Assembly (NCBI GenBank): GCA_964528875.1
Contig: CAZGUI010000006.1
Location: forward strand, 1-64,000
Source: Bacteroides_E sp964528875
GTDB lineage: Bacteria; Bacteroidota; Bacteroidia; Bacteroidales; Bacteroidaceae
DNA: 64,000 bases
Direction of reading: 5' to 3'
The notes under the pieces were generated by a model. That model did no database searches. It saw only the letters and a program-made list of their open reading frames with translations, and was not told the origin of the DNA. This document shows positions 1 to 8,112 of this stretch, piece by piece (position 1 is the stretch's first letter; each line of letters starts with the position of its first letter). Position numbers and translations under genes: made by a program.

Positions 1-464
1 AACCTCATCAAGTTACTTTAGTTCCGGACGATCCGGATCAAATTACTTCTAATGAGGGATGGAATACAAAAAAACATTTGGAATTTTTGAAACCTATTCT
101 TTCACGCTTTAGTGATGCAGGAATACGGACTTCTGTTTTTGTAGACCCACATCCCGAAATGATTGAATATGCTGCCAAAGCCGGAGCTGACCGAGTGGAG
201 TTGTATACTGAACCTTATGCTAAAGGATATCCTATAGATAGGGAACAAGCAATTGCTCCTTATGTGGAATGTGCCAAACTAGCTCGATCATTAGGACTTG
301 GACTTAATGCGGGGCACGATTTAAGCTTAGAGAATTTAAATTATTTATACAAAACAATTCCTTGGATTGATGAAGTCTCAATAGGACATGCTTTAATTAG
401 CGATGCACTTTATATTGGATTAGAAAAAGCAATTCAGGAGTATAAAAACTGTCTGCGAAAATAA
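1..464 (+). CDS. pdxJ: Pyridoxine 5'-phosphate synthase PdxJ, 5'-truncated by the window edge
   Basis: PdxJ condenses 1-deoxyxylulose 5-phosphate with 3-amino-2-oxopropyl phosphate to pyridoxine 5'-phosphate (DXP-dependent vitamin B6 pathway, cytosol). The reading frame is open from base 3. The visible 153 residues begin with the family segment PHQVTLVPDDPDQITSNEGW and continue with the beta-barrel strands 'TSVFVDPHPEMI', 'GADRVELYTEPYA' and 'GLGLNAGHDLSLEN'. Full-length PdxJ is about 240 residues, so roughly 85 N-terminal residues lie outside the window. The TAA stop shares one base with the ATG of the next gene (exbB), so translational coupling is likely. The identification is secure; only the start is missing. 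Confidence 0.95.
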   Translation, partial: PHQVTLVPDDPDQITSNEGWNTKKHLEFLKPILSRFSDAGIRTSVFVDPHPEMIEYAAKAGADRVELYTEPYAKGYPIDREQAIAPYVECAKLARSLGLGLNAGHDLSLENLNYLYKTIPWIDEVSIGHALISDALYIGLEKAIQEYKNCLRK

Positions 465-1183
465 TGGGTGGAATAATATTGTTAGCTCAAAGTGTAGCTC
501 AAGGAGTTGATTCTCTTTTATTGGAGAATCCTGTTTTAACAGAGGTTAATGCTTCTGAATCAATGAATCTTTTTGATATGGCTCTTAAGGGGGGATGGAT
601 AATGATTGTCCTTCTTTTACTGTCTTTAATTGCTTTTTACATTCTTTTTGAACGTATCTATGTGATTCGTAAAGCAGGTAAAGAAGATCCTCAGTTTATG
701 GATAAAATTAAAGATTATATCCTTGAAGGAGAGATTAAGTCGGCCATTCAATATTGTAGAGCTACTGATACACCTGCTTCTCGTATGATTGAGAAAGGAA
801 TTAGTCGACTGGGTAGACCGGTTAATGATATTCAGGCAGCCATAGAGAATGTGGGCAATATGGAAGTGGCCAAATTAGAGCGAGGCTTAAACTTTATGGC
901 GACTATATCTAGTGGAGCACCTATGATTGGTTTCTTAGGTACGGTAACCGGTATGGTTAGAGCTTTCTATGAAATGGCAAATGCCGGAAACAATGTGGAT
1001 ATCACCCTTCTATCGGGAGGTATATACGAAGCGATGGTAACTACAGTAGGAGGTTTAATAGTGGGTATTATAGCGATGTTTGCTTATAACTATTTGGTGA
1101 CTATTGTGGATGGTATTGTGAATAAAATGGAAAGTAAGACTATGATGTTTATGGACTTACTGAATGAACCGGTAAAGAAGTAG
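464..1183 (+). CDS. exbB: MotA/TolQ/ExbB proton channel family protein
   Basis: This is the inner-membrane proton channel subunit that, with ExbD, converts proton motive force into mechanical work for TonB-dependent outer-membrane transport. The 239-residue protein has a short N-terminal extension, a first membrane helix at about 45-62, a cytoplasmic loop, and two further helices at about 145-167 and 185-210. The motif 'GAPMIGFLGTVTGMVRAF' is typical of the family. The ATG overlaps the pdxJ stop codon. exbD and a TonB-like gene follow directly, so the full energy-transduction complex is encoded together. It could be called TolQ, but the TonB-type partner downstream favours ExbB. Confidence 0.92.
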   Translation: MGGIILLAQSVAQGVDSLLLENPVLTEVNASESMNLFDMALKGGWIMIVLLLLSLIAFYILFERIYVIRKAGKEDPQFMDKIKDYILEGEIKSAIQYCRATDTPASRMIEKGISRLGRPVNDIQAAIENVGNMEVAKLERGLNFMATISSGAPMIGFLGTVTGMVRAFYEMANAGNNVDITLLSGGIYEAMVTTVGGLIVGIIAMFAYNYLVTIVDGIVNKMESKTMMFMDLLNEPVKK

Positions 1184-1216
1184 GGGAATCCTCATTTATC
1201 TATAAATTTTTACTTT

Positions 1217-1633
1217 ATGTTAAAACGTAGATCAAAAGTTACACCAGCCTTTAATATGGCGTCAATGACTGACATCATATTTTTGTTACTGATCTTTTTT
1301 ATGATAACTTCTACTGTTGTTTCTCCTAATGCCATCAAAGTTCTTTTGCCTCAAGGCAAACAGCAGACTTCAGCAAAACCACTAACTCGGGTAATTATTG
1401 ATAAGGATCTGAACTATTATGCCGGTTTTGGAAATGATAAAGAGCAACAGCTAATCTTGGAGGATTTAGCTCCTTTCTTAGAAGAGTGTGCCATTAGAGA
1501 GCCGGAGATGTATGTGGCTTTATATGCCGATGAAACGGTGCCTTATCGTGAGATTGTGCGTGTGTTAAATATTGCCAATGAGAATAAATTTAAAATGGTC
1601 TTGGCAACTCGTCCACCTTCAGATAAAAAATAA
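1217..1633 (+). CDS. exbD: Biopolymer transporter ExbD/TolR family protein
   Basis: ExbD is the second subunit of the ExbB-ExbD-TonB inner-membrane complex. It is 138 residues, the usual size. A single N-terminal membrane helix (about 15-37) carries the conserved aspartate, Asp19 in 'SMTDIIFLLLIFFM', that takes part in proton translocation. The rest (about 45-138) is the periplasmic domain. It lies 33 bp after exbB, and its TAA is followed without a gap by the ATG of the TonB-like gene, which indicates one transcript. Confidence 0.93.
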   Translation: MLKRRSKVTPAFNMASMTDIIFLLLIFFMITSTVVSPNAIKVLLPQGKQQTSAKPLTRVIIDKDLNYYAGFGNDKEQQLILEDLAPFLEECAIREPEMYVALYADETVPYREIVRVLNIANENKFKMVLATRPPSDKK

Positions 1634-2455
1634 ATGTCAAATAAAAAAAAGGGAAAATATGTTGGGATTATAGGGGCTTTCATAGTCCACTCTGCTCTTA
1701 TTGCCCTTTTATTTTGGATTAGTATTGTTGTACCCGAACCCCAAGAAGAAAGTGGTGTTCCCGTATTGTTGGGCTTTGTGGATGTGGCACAAGGTACTTT
1801 TAATCCTGAGAGTTTAGTGTCTGGTTACAATGAACCTGTAGAGGTTGAAGCTTCTGAGGCTAGTGAACCGGCCGAACAGCATATTATAACGCAGACCGAA
1901 GAAGAAACCGTAGCTATGGAAACTCATAGTGAAGCCCCTAAAAAAGTGGAAGAAAAACCCCAGCCTACTGAAGCAGAGAAGGAAGCTGAGGCTAAACGAT
2001 TGGCCAAGGAAAAAGCTGAAAGAGAGAGAAAAGCGGCAGAAGCGGCGGCTGCAAGTCGTGTTGCCGGAGCATTTAATAAAGGAACTTCAATGGGAAGTAG
2101 GGGTGACGGTGAGAGTGGTGAAGGAGTTGAGGGAGTAACTACCGGAAATAGTGATACCGGGAAAAAACAAGGAGTGGGAGGCTATGGGAACTTTGATTTA
2201 AGTGGTCGTTCCATAGGTCCTGAAGGATTACCTCGTCCTGTATATAATGTGCAAGAAGAAGGTATAGTTGTCATTAATATTGTAGTCAACCCGGAAGGGC
2301 AGGTCGTTTCAACCGGTTTAAACCCTAAAACAAATACCGTAAATCCCGCCTTGAGAAAAGCAGCAGAAGATGCTGCAAGAAGAGCCAGATTTAATGCCGT
2401 CAGTGGTGTAAATAACCAAGCCGGTACTATTACATATCAGTTTAACTTAAAATAA
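1634..2455 (+). CDS. tonB: TonB/TolA-like energy transducer
   Basis: The 273-residue protein has one N-terminal membrane anchor (about 9-31) and a long low-complexity periplasmic linker. The linker is acidic/proline-rich, then Lys/Ala/Glu-rich (about 100-140, TolA-like), then Gly/Ser-rich. A C-terminal TonB-type domain ('GLPRPVYNVQEEGIVVINIVVNPEGQV' region, split here: GLPRPVYNVQEEG followed by IVVINIVVNPEGQV) covers about 195-273. The C-terminal domain should contact TonB boxes of outer-membrane receptors such as the SusC-type protein at 33.5 kb. It follows exbD directly. The helical linker makes a TolA role possible, but the C-terminal domain reads as TonB_C. Confidence 0.85.
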   Translation: MSNKKKGKYVGIIGAFIVHSALIALLFWISIVVPEPQEESGVPVLLGFVDVAQGTFNPESLVSGYNEPVEVEASEASEPAEQHIITQTEEETVAMETHSEAPKKVEEKPQPTEAEKEAEAKRLAKEKAERERKAAEAAAASRVAGAFNKGTSMGSRGDGESGEGVEGVTTGNSDTGKKQGVGGYGNFDLSGRSIGPEGLPRPVYNVQEEGIVVINIVVNPEGQVVSTGLNPKTNTVNPALRKAAEDAARRARFNAVSGVNNQAGTITYQFNLK

Positions 2456-2462
2456 TTCTATT

Positions 2463-3014
2463 ATGAGTACAGTACATGTTTTTTTCGCAGATGGATTTGA
2501 AGAGATGGAAGCACTAACTTCTGTTGATGTGCTTCGAAGAGCCGGATTAGATGTTGTTATGACATCGGTAACTGGAAATAAAATGGTAACAGGTGCTCAT
2601 GGTGTGGCGGTTCAGGTTGATGAACTTTTTGAGAATTGTGATTTTTCGAAAGCTATACAACTTATTCTTCCCGGAGGTATGCCCGGGTCTGAAGCTTTGG
2701 CTAATCATAAGGGGTTGCAAGAGTTGCTAGTGAAGTTTAATGCTGAGAAAAAACCAATTGCTGCTATTTGTGCTGCACCTATGGCTTTGGGTAAATTGGG
2801 GCTGGTTAAAGGACGTAAGGTTACTTGCTACCCTGGTTTTGAGCGTTTTTTAGAAGGAGCAGAATACACAGCTAATCTAGTGGAGCAAGATGAATATATC
2901 ATTACTGGAAAAGGTCCAGGTGCTTCTCTTCCCTTTGCTTTAAAAATTGTAGAAGCTTTACTTAGTAAAGAGAAAGCCCAAAAACTAGCAGAAGAAATGC
3001 AATTCAAGGCATAG
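2463..3014 (+). CDS. DJ-1/PfpI family protein (YajL/ThiJ-like)
   Basis: A 183-residue cytosolic protein of the DJ-1/PfpI superfamily. The acidic residue near position 14 ('DGFEEMEAL') and the nucleophile-elbow cysteine at about 103 ('AAICAAPMALG') form the usual active-site pair. 'ILPGGMPGSEAL' and 'YIITGKGPGASLPFAL' are typical of the YajL branch. Relatives are annotated as protein/nucleotide deglycases or chaperones, and older records call them ThiJ. The exact substrate cannot be read from sequence. It lies 7 bp after tonB and 3 bp before ispD, so it is probably co-transcribed. Confidence 0.88.
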   Translation: MSTVHVFFADGFEEMEALTSVDVLRRAGLDVVMTSVTGNKMVTGAHGVAVQVDELFENCDFSKAIQLILPGGMPGSEALANHKGLQELLVKFNAEKKPIAAICAAPMALGKLGLVKGRKVTCYPGFERFLEGAEYTANLVEQDEYIITGKGPGASLPFALKIVEALLSKEKAQKLAEEMQFKA

Positions 3015-3017
3015 GTT

Positions 3018-3683
3018 ATGTCTACAAAGAGATTTGCTGTAATTGTTGCCGGAGGTAGAGGTACTCGTATGAAGAGTGATTTGCCTAAACAGTTTTTACA
3101 GCTCCAAGGGAAGCCTATACTGATGCATACATTAGACGTTTTTTATACTTTTGATGCATCAGTAGACATTATTTTGGTTTTACCTGAAGATCAGCAGACT
3201 TATTGGAAAGAGTTATGTAAAGAGTTCTCTTTCTCCATTCCTCATCAAATTGCTGATGGTGGAAGTACTCGCTTTCATTCCGTTTTCAATGGGTTGGCAA
3301 AAATTAAGGGCGAAGGTGTTGTGGCTATTCACGACGGGGTTCGCCCCTTTGTTTCTTTATCTGTTTTAGATACTTGTTATAGAGAAGCGGAGAAGTTCAA
3401 GGCCATTATTCCGGTTCTTAATATTCAGGAATCACTTCGTGAGATTCTGGGTAAGGAAACCCGTATGGTGGATCGATCTAAGTTTTTAATAGTACAAACC
3501 CCACAAGTTTTTGATGTAGAAACGCTGAAGGATGCTTATCAGCAGCCTTATTCTTCTCTGTTTACCGATGATGCATCGGTTGTTGAGGCTAATGGAGGAG
3601 TCATTCATACCGTAAAGGGTAATGAGGAAAATATAAAACTAACTACTCCTTTTCATCTAAAAATAGCAGAAACCCTGATGTGA
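3018..3683 (+). CDS. ispD: 2-C-methyl-D-erythritol 4-phosphate cytidylyltransferase IspD
   Basis: IspD transfers CMP to methylerythritol 4-phosphate in the non-mevalonate isoprenoid pathway. The 221-residue protein opens with the nucleotidyltransferase loop 'VAGGRGTRMKSDLPKQF' (about 10-26), which contains the catalytic Arg and Lys. It continues with 'AIHDGVRPFVS' and 'TDDASVVEANGG', and ends with 'NEENIKLTTPFHL', as expected for IspD. The TGA stop overlaps the recG ATG (TGATG), so the two are translationally coupled. Confidence 0.95.
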   Translation: MSTKRFAVIVAGGRGTRMKSDLPKQFLQLQGKPILMHTLDVFYTFDASVDIILVLPEDQQTYWKELCKEFSFSIPHQIADGGSTRFHSVFNGLAKIKGEGVVAIHDGVRPFVSLSVLDTCYREAEKFKAIIPVLNIQESLREILGKETRMVDRSKFLIVQTPQVFDVETLKDAYQQPYSSLFTDDASVVEANGGVIHTVKGNEENIKLTTPFHLKIAETLM

Positions 3684-5779
3684 TGTTTGATCTAACAACA
3701 CAAGACATAAAGTATCTTTCTGGTGTTGGCCCCCGACGTGCTGCTTTATTCAATAAAGAGTTGGAGGTTTACTCCTTATACGACTTGCTTTTTTATTTTC
3801 CCTACAAACATATTGATCGGAGTAAAATTTATACCATTCGTGAGTTACATGGTTCAATGCCCTATATTCAACTTAAGGGCAGAATTCTATCGATGAGTAC
3901 AATAGGTGAAGGATATAAAAAACGTTTAGTCGCTCATTTTAGTGATGGTACAGGTGTTGTTGACTTGGTTTGGTTTAGGGGAGTGAAATACATTGAAAAA
4001 ACGTACAAACTAAATAAAGAGTATATCGTTTTTGGAAAACCTACTGTTTTTGGTCAAAGGTTGAATCTGGCTCATCCGGATATAGAAGAGGTATCCCAGG
4101 AGGTATTATCTAATTTGGGTTTTCGTCCCTATTATAATACCACCGAGAAAATGAAAAAAGCAGGAGTATCTTCGCGCGTTATTGAACGTATGATGGGGCA
4201 AGTTCTGGTGATGCTTAAAGAGCCTTTGGAAGAAACGCTACCCGATTATATTTTAAGAAAAGAGAAGTTAATGTCTTTAACTGACGCTGTATCGAATATG
4301 CATTTTCCTAAGAATCCACTTTTATTCCAAAAAGCAGAGTTTCGGTTGAAGTTTGAAGAGTTGCTCTATGTGCAACTAAACATATTGTGTTATGCCAATG
4401 AGCGACAAAAAAGATACAAAGGATATGTCTTTTCAAATGTTGGTGAACATTTTAATAATTTCTTTCATCAAAATCTACCTTTTGAGTTAACCCATGCTCA
4501 AAAGCGTGTCATCAAAGAGATTCGCCACGATATGGGAAGTGGTGTTCAGATGAATCGATTATTACAAGGTGACGTGGGAAGTGGTAAGACATTGGTGGCA
4601 TTGATGAGTATGCTGATTGCTTTAGATAATGGTTATCAGGCTTGTATGATGGCTCCTACAGAGATTTTAGCTCAACAGCATTATGAAACCATAATGGAGT
4701 TTCTCTTTGGTTTGGATATTCGTGTGGAATTGTTGACAGGTTCTATACCTGCAAAGAAACGAAAAGAAATACACGAAGGGCTACTTGATGGTAGTATTCA
4801 TATATTGGTAGGTACACACGCTTTAATTGAAGATGTGGTACAGTTTGCTGCTTTAGGCTTTGCTGTAATCGATGAGCAGCATCGATTTGGCGTGGCTCAG
4901 CGTGCAAAATTATGGACTAAAAGTGATAATCCTCCTCATGTATTGGTGATGACTGCAACGCCTATACCACGTACTTTAGCTATGACTCTTTATGGTGACT
5001 TGGAGGTTTCTATCATTGATGAATTACCACCGGGTAGAAAGCCAATTATTACGCAACACCGTTTTGATTCTGGTAGAAAGTCTCTCTATCAATTTATGCA
5101 TCAGCAGTTGGATGAAGGTCGACAGATTTATATTGTTTATCCGTTAATTGAGGAAAGTGAAAAAATTGATTTAAAGAATCTAGAGGATGGCTATGAGTTA
5201 ATCCAGCAAGAATTTTCCAATTATAAAATTAGCAAGGTGCATGGTCGGATGAAATCGCATGAAAAAGAAGAGCAAATGCAACTCTTTGTTCGTGGTGATA
5301 CCCAAATAATGGTTGCTACTACAGTTATTGAGGTAGGAGTGAATGTTCCTAATGCTACCGTTATGATAATAGAAAATGCAGAACGCTTTGGCTTATCGCA
5401 GTTGCATCAGTTGCGTGGACGAGTAGGGAGAGGAGGAAACCAATCGTATTGTATTTTAGTTTCAAGTTATAAGTTATCTGAAGATACTCGTAAACGATTG
5501 GAAATTATGGTACAGACAACAGATGGTTTTGAAATTGCAGAGGCCGATTTGAAACTTCGTGGCCCGGGGGATTTAGAAGGGACACAGCAAAGTGGAATAG
5601 CGTTTGCTTTGAAGGTAGCAAATATTACTCGAGATAGCCAGTTGCTGAAATATGTACGAGATATTGCAATTTCAATTATTAAAGAAGACCCACAATACCT
5701 AAATCCTGAAAATAAAATTCTATGGAAAGAGTTAGATCGATTATACAAGAAGACTAATAATTGGGGGGTAATCAGTTAA
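3683..5779 (+). CDS. recG: ATP-dependent DNA helicase RecG
   Basis: RecG remodels stalled forks and Holliday junctions. The N-terminal wedge/OB domain (to about 250) is followed by the helicase core with Walker A 'GDVGSGKT' (about 296-303), DEQH box 'DEQHRFG' (about 397), 'MTATPIPRTLAMTLYGDL', and the C-terminal 'QLHQLRGRVGRGG' motif VI. About 698 residues is the normal size. I use the ATG at 3683 that overlaps the ispD stop. A GTG one codon earlier would add one residue but is less likely. It is the last gene of the pdxJ-recG run. Confidence 0.96.
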   Translation: MFDLTTQDIKYLSGVGPRRAALFNKELEVYSLYDLLFYFPYKHIDRSKIYTIRELHGSMPYIQLKGRILSMSTIGEGYKKRLVAHFSDGTGVVDLVWFRGVKYIEKTYKLNKEYIVFGKPTVFGQRLNLAHPDIEEVSQEVLSNLGFRPYYNTTEKMKKAGVSSRVIERMMGQVLVMLKEPLEETLPDYILRKEKLMSLTDAVSNMHFPKNPLLFQKAEFRLKFEELLYVQLNILCYANERQKRYKGYVFSNVGEHFNNFFHQNLPFELTHAQKRVIKEIRHDMGSGVQMNRLLQGDVGSGKTLVALMSMLIALDNGYQACMMAPTEILAQQHYETIMEFLFGLDIRVELLTGSIPAKKRKEIHEGLLDGSIHILVGTHALIEDVVQFAALGFAVIDEQHRFGVAQRAKLWTKSDNPPHVLVMTATPIPRTLAMTLYGDLEVSIIDELPPGRKPIITQHRFDSGRKSLYQFMHQQLDEGRQIYIVYPLIEESEKIDLKNLEDGYELIQQEFSNYKISKVHGRMKSHEKEEQMQLFVRGDTQIMVATTVIEVGVNVPNATVMIIENAERFGLSQLHQLRGRVGRGGNQSYCILVSSYKLSEDTRKRLEIMVQTTDGFEIAEADLKLRGPGDLEGTQQSGIAFALKVANITRDSQLLKYVRDIAISIIKEDPQYLNPENKILWKELDRLYKKTNNWGVIS

Positions 5780-5930
5780 TCTCCTTTTAGATCGTATTGG
5801 TTATGTTATAAAACATGTATTGTTTGTAATTGTCTGTTTATTAGTGCCTTGTCTTTTAGTGGATGCTGGTTTATGTGATGCTTTAAGGGGTGAAAATCAG
5901 GTTATTATTCTTTTTTTATCTAAAAAAGGT

Positions 5931-5938
5931 TACCTTTG
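5931..5938 (+). promoter_or_regulatory. Putative Bacteroidetes -7 element upstream of ndk
   Basis: TACCTTTG matches the Bacteroidetes sigma-A -7 consensus TAnnTTTG and lies 41 bp before the ndk start. No convincing -33 TTTG was seen at the usual 19-21 nt spacing. The 200 bp between recG and ndk hold nothing else recognised. Confidence 0.45.
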
Positions 5939-5979
5939 GGGATGTTTAATTTCTTGAACACACATTTAATTTCATAATT

Positions 5980-6447
5980 GTGATTGAAAAAACATTAGTT
6001 ATTTTAAAGCCTTGTACTCTGCAAAGAGGGTTAATAGGAGATATTATTACTCGTTTTGAGAGAAAAGGTTTACGTTTGGCTGGAATGAAAATGATTCAGC
6101 TGGATGATGCTATTCTTTCTGCACATTATGCTCATTTAAGTGAAAAATCCTTTTTTCAACGTGTGAAAGACTCTATGATGACAGCACCTGTTGTGGTGTG
6201 TTGTTTTGAAGGAGTAGATGCTATTCAAACTGTTCGTACGTTAGTTGGAGCAACTAATGGACGTTTAGCTGCACCCGGAACTATTCGAGGTGACTATAGT
6301 ATGAGTTTTCAGGAAAATATAGTACATGCTGCAGATTCTCCTGAAGCTGCCAAGAATGAAATAGAACGTTTTTTTAATTCAAAAGAATTATTTGATTATA
6401 AACAGGTTACTTTCGATTACCTGTATGCAAATGATGAATATAAATGA
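5980..6447 (+). CDS. ndk: Nucleoside diphosphate kinase
   Basis: Ndk equilibrates NTP and NDP pools by a ping-pong phosphohistidine mechanism. The 155-residue protein starts 'EKTLVILKPCTLQRGLIG' and has the nucleotide-binding stretch 'GATNGRLAAPGTIRGDYS'. The catalytic histidine is His116 in 'NIVHAADSPE'. The start is a GTG at 5980, and the family N-terminus begins there. The TGA overlaps the ATG of the following peptidase gene by 4 bp (ATGA), so the two are translationally coupled. Confidence 0.94.
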   Translation: MIEKTLVILKPCTLQRGLIGDIITRFERKGLRLAGMKMIQLDDAILSAHYAHLSEKSFFQRVKDSMMTAPVVVCCFEGVDAIQTVRTLVGATNGRLAAPGTIRGDYSMSFQENIVHAADSPEAAKNEIERFFNSKELFDYKQVTFDYLYANDEYK

Positions 6448-7319
6448 TTAGACCCATGAGCTCAAATTTATTTAAACTTTATGTAGCGGCATTAGCCTTA
6501 TTAATTTTAGGAGTATCTAAGGTGTCTGGGCAAGATTTATTAGCTCGTCAAGCTCCTATAGATAAAAAATTAAGTATTGTTGATTCCTTGCATTTGCAAA
6601 AGAAAATAAAGACAGAGCAGTCTGAGTTTCCTGCATTGAGTTTATATCCTACTTGGGATAATAAATATGTGCATCGTTACGGAAATGATGTAACTATCCC
6701 CGAAGAATATACTATTGATTTAACTGGTTTTTGTATGCCTACTGAGCATACACGTATAACTTCTAAATTTGGTCCTCGTTGGCGTAGAATGCATAATGGA
6801 TTGGATATTAAAGTTTATACCGGAGATACTATTGTCGCAGCTTTCGATGGGAAAATACGTATTGTGAATTATGAGCGTAGAGGATACGGAAAATATGTGG
6901 TTATTCGTCATGAAAATGGCTTGGAGACTATATATGGTCATCTGTCTAAACAGCTAGTAGAAGAAAATCAACACGTAGTCGCTGGAGAAGTTATTGGTTT
7001 AGGTGGTAATACAGGTAGATCAACAGGATCTCATCTTCATTTTGAGACCCGATTCTTAGGTGTTGCAATTAATCCTGAGCTTTTATTTGATTTCCCCAAT
7101 CAAGATATTGTATGTGATGCTTACACCTTTAAGAGAAGGGCTACTCCCAATCGTAAAGCTGTTGCTTCTACTGGGGCTGCTTATTATAAAGTGAAGAGTG
7201 GAGATACCCTAGGACGTATTGCTGTTCGTCAAGGAGTTACCGTTGCTCAGCTTTGTAAATGGAATAATATATCAAGAAATTCAATCTTAAGACCTGGTCA
7301 GGTTTTGCGTTGTTCGTAA
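6444..7319 (+). CDS. M23 family metallopeptidase with C-terminal LysM domain
   Basis: A predicted periplasmic cell-wall hydrolase or regulator of 291 residues. A hydrophobic N-terminal signal (about 8-28) ends in 'VSGQ'. The lysostaphin-type peptidase domain (about 98-215) has the zinc motif HxxxD (His117-Asp121, 'MHNGLDIK') and the second motif 'HLHFETR' (about 197-203). A single LysM peptidoglycan-binding domain follows at about 246-290 ('YYKVKSGDTLGRIAVRQG'). All zinc and catalytic histidines appear present, so an active endopeptidase is plausible. It is coupled to ndk by a 4-bp overlap and followed by a strong terminator. Confidence 0.9.
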   Translation: MIRPMSSNLFKLYVAALALLILGVSKVSGQDLLARQAPIDKKLSIVDSLHLQKKIKTEQSEFPALSLYPTWDNKYVHRYGNDVTIPEEYTIDLTGFCMPTEHTRITSKFGPRWRRMHNGLDIKVYTGDTIVAAFDGKIRIVNYERRGYGKYVVIRHENGLETIYGHLSKQLVEENQHVVAGEVIGLGGNTGRSTGSHLHFETRFLGVAINPELLFDFPNQDIVCDAYTFKRRATPNRKAVASTGAAYYKVKSGDTLGRIAVRQGVTVAQLCKWNNISRNSILRPGQVLRCS

Positions 7320-7358
7320 ACTTTTCCACATAAGAATTTAAACTAATAAGAAACACAC

Positions 7359-7400
7359 AAAAAAAGTCCTTTAGGAAAACAGTCCTAGAGGACTTTTTTT
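7359..7400 (+). terminator. Rho-independent terminator after the ndk-M23 pair
   Basis: A 17-bp stem (AAAAAAAGTCCTTTAGG paired with CCTAGAGGACTTTTTTT, one G-T pair) with an 8-nt loop ends in a run of seven T. It is 40 bp past the peptidase stop. Confidence 0.85.
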
Positions 7401-7537
7401 ATGGGTGGATATTGTATTGGTATAGAGAATTTCAATGAGTTTGGGTGCTATTTGCATCTACTTCTCTTTGATTGTCTAAAATGGTGAGATATAAGACTAT
7501 TTAGCTTTTTGTCTTTCTTTTTTTCTCTATTTATGCT

Positions 7538-7545
7538 TACCTTTG
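7538..7545 (+). promoter_or_regulatory. Putative -7 element for the DUF1599-folE gene run
   Basis: TACCTTTG fits TAnnTTTG, 21 bp before the ATG at 7567 and downstream of the terminator at 7359-7400. No well-spaced -33 element was found. The context of new transcription after a terminator supports it. Confidence 0.45.
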
Positions 7546-7566
7546 AGGTTTAATATAAATTGATTT

Positions 7567-8112
7567 ATGATGAACGAGACTAATGAGCAATTCAAAAAAA
7601 TAGTAACATTATGTCGTAATCTTTTTGAAAAAAAACTCCATGATTATGGACCTGCATGGAGAATTTTACGCCCGGCTTCTGTTACGGATCAGCTATTAAT
7701 CAAAGCAAACAGAATACGTAGTATAGAAGTCAAAGGGATGTCATTAGTTGATGAAGGGATTCGTTCCGAGTTCATAGCCATTGTAAACTATGGTATTATA
7801 GGGTTGATACAACTTGAGTTAGGATATGCTGAAGTAGCAGATATAACGAATGACAAGGCTATTGAGTTGTATGATAAATATGCCAAAGAAGCATTGGAGT
7901 TGATGATTGTAAAAAATCATGACTATGATGAGGCTTGGAGAAGTATGCGTATCTCATCGTATACTGATTTGATTTTAATGAAAATATATAGAACAAAACA
8001 GATTGAGTCATTAGCCGGTAAGACATTGGTGTCCGAAGGTATAGATGCTAATTATCAGGATATGATTAATTATGCTGTATTTGGATTGATAAAATTGGAG
8101 TTTGGAGAGTAA
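7567..8112 (+). CDS. DUF1599 protein, tandem-duplicated domain
   Basis: The 181 residues consist of two copies of the same helical domain. Each copy has a core 'K.HDYG.AWR.(M/L)R..S.TD..L.K..R...IE' (first about 17-55, second about 107-150) and ends with 'VNYGIIGLIQLELG' or 'INYAVFGLIKLEFG'. This is the DUF1599 architecture common in Bacteroidetes. The family has been linked by others to nucleotide modification, but no function is established here. Its end overlaps the start of the DoxX gene by 11 bp, a tie seen in other Bacteroides genomes. Confidence 0.85.
   Translation: MMNETNEQFKKIVTLCRNLFEKKLHDYGPAWRILRPASVTDQLLIKANRIRSIEVKGMSLVDEGIRSEFIAIVNYGIIGLIQLELGYAEVADITNDKAIELYDKYAKEALELMIVKNHDYDEAWRSMRISSYTDLILMKIYRTKQIESLAGKTLVSEGIDANYQDMINYAVFGLIKLEFGE

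Noticed and set aside
1929..2138. Small lysine/arginine-rich ORF inside tonB
   Set aside because: It lies entirely in another frame of the Lys/Glu-rich linker of the TonB-like gene, whose composition creates such frames.
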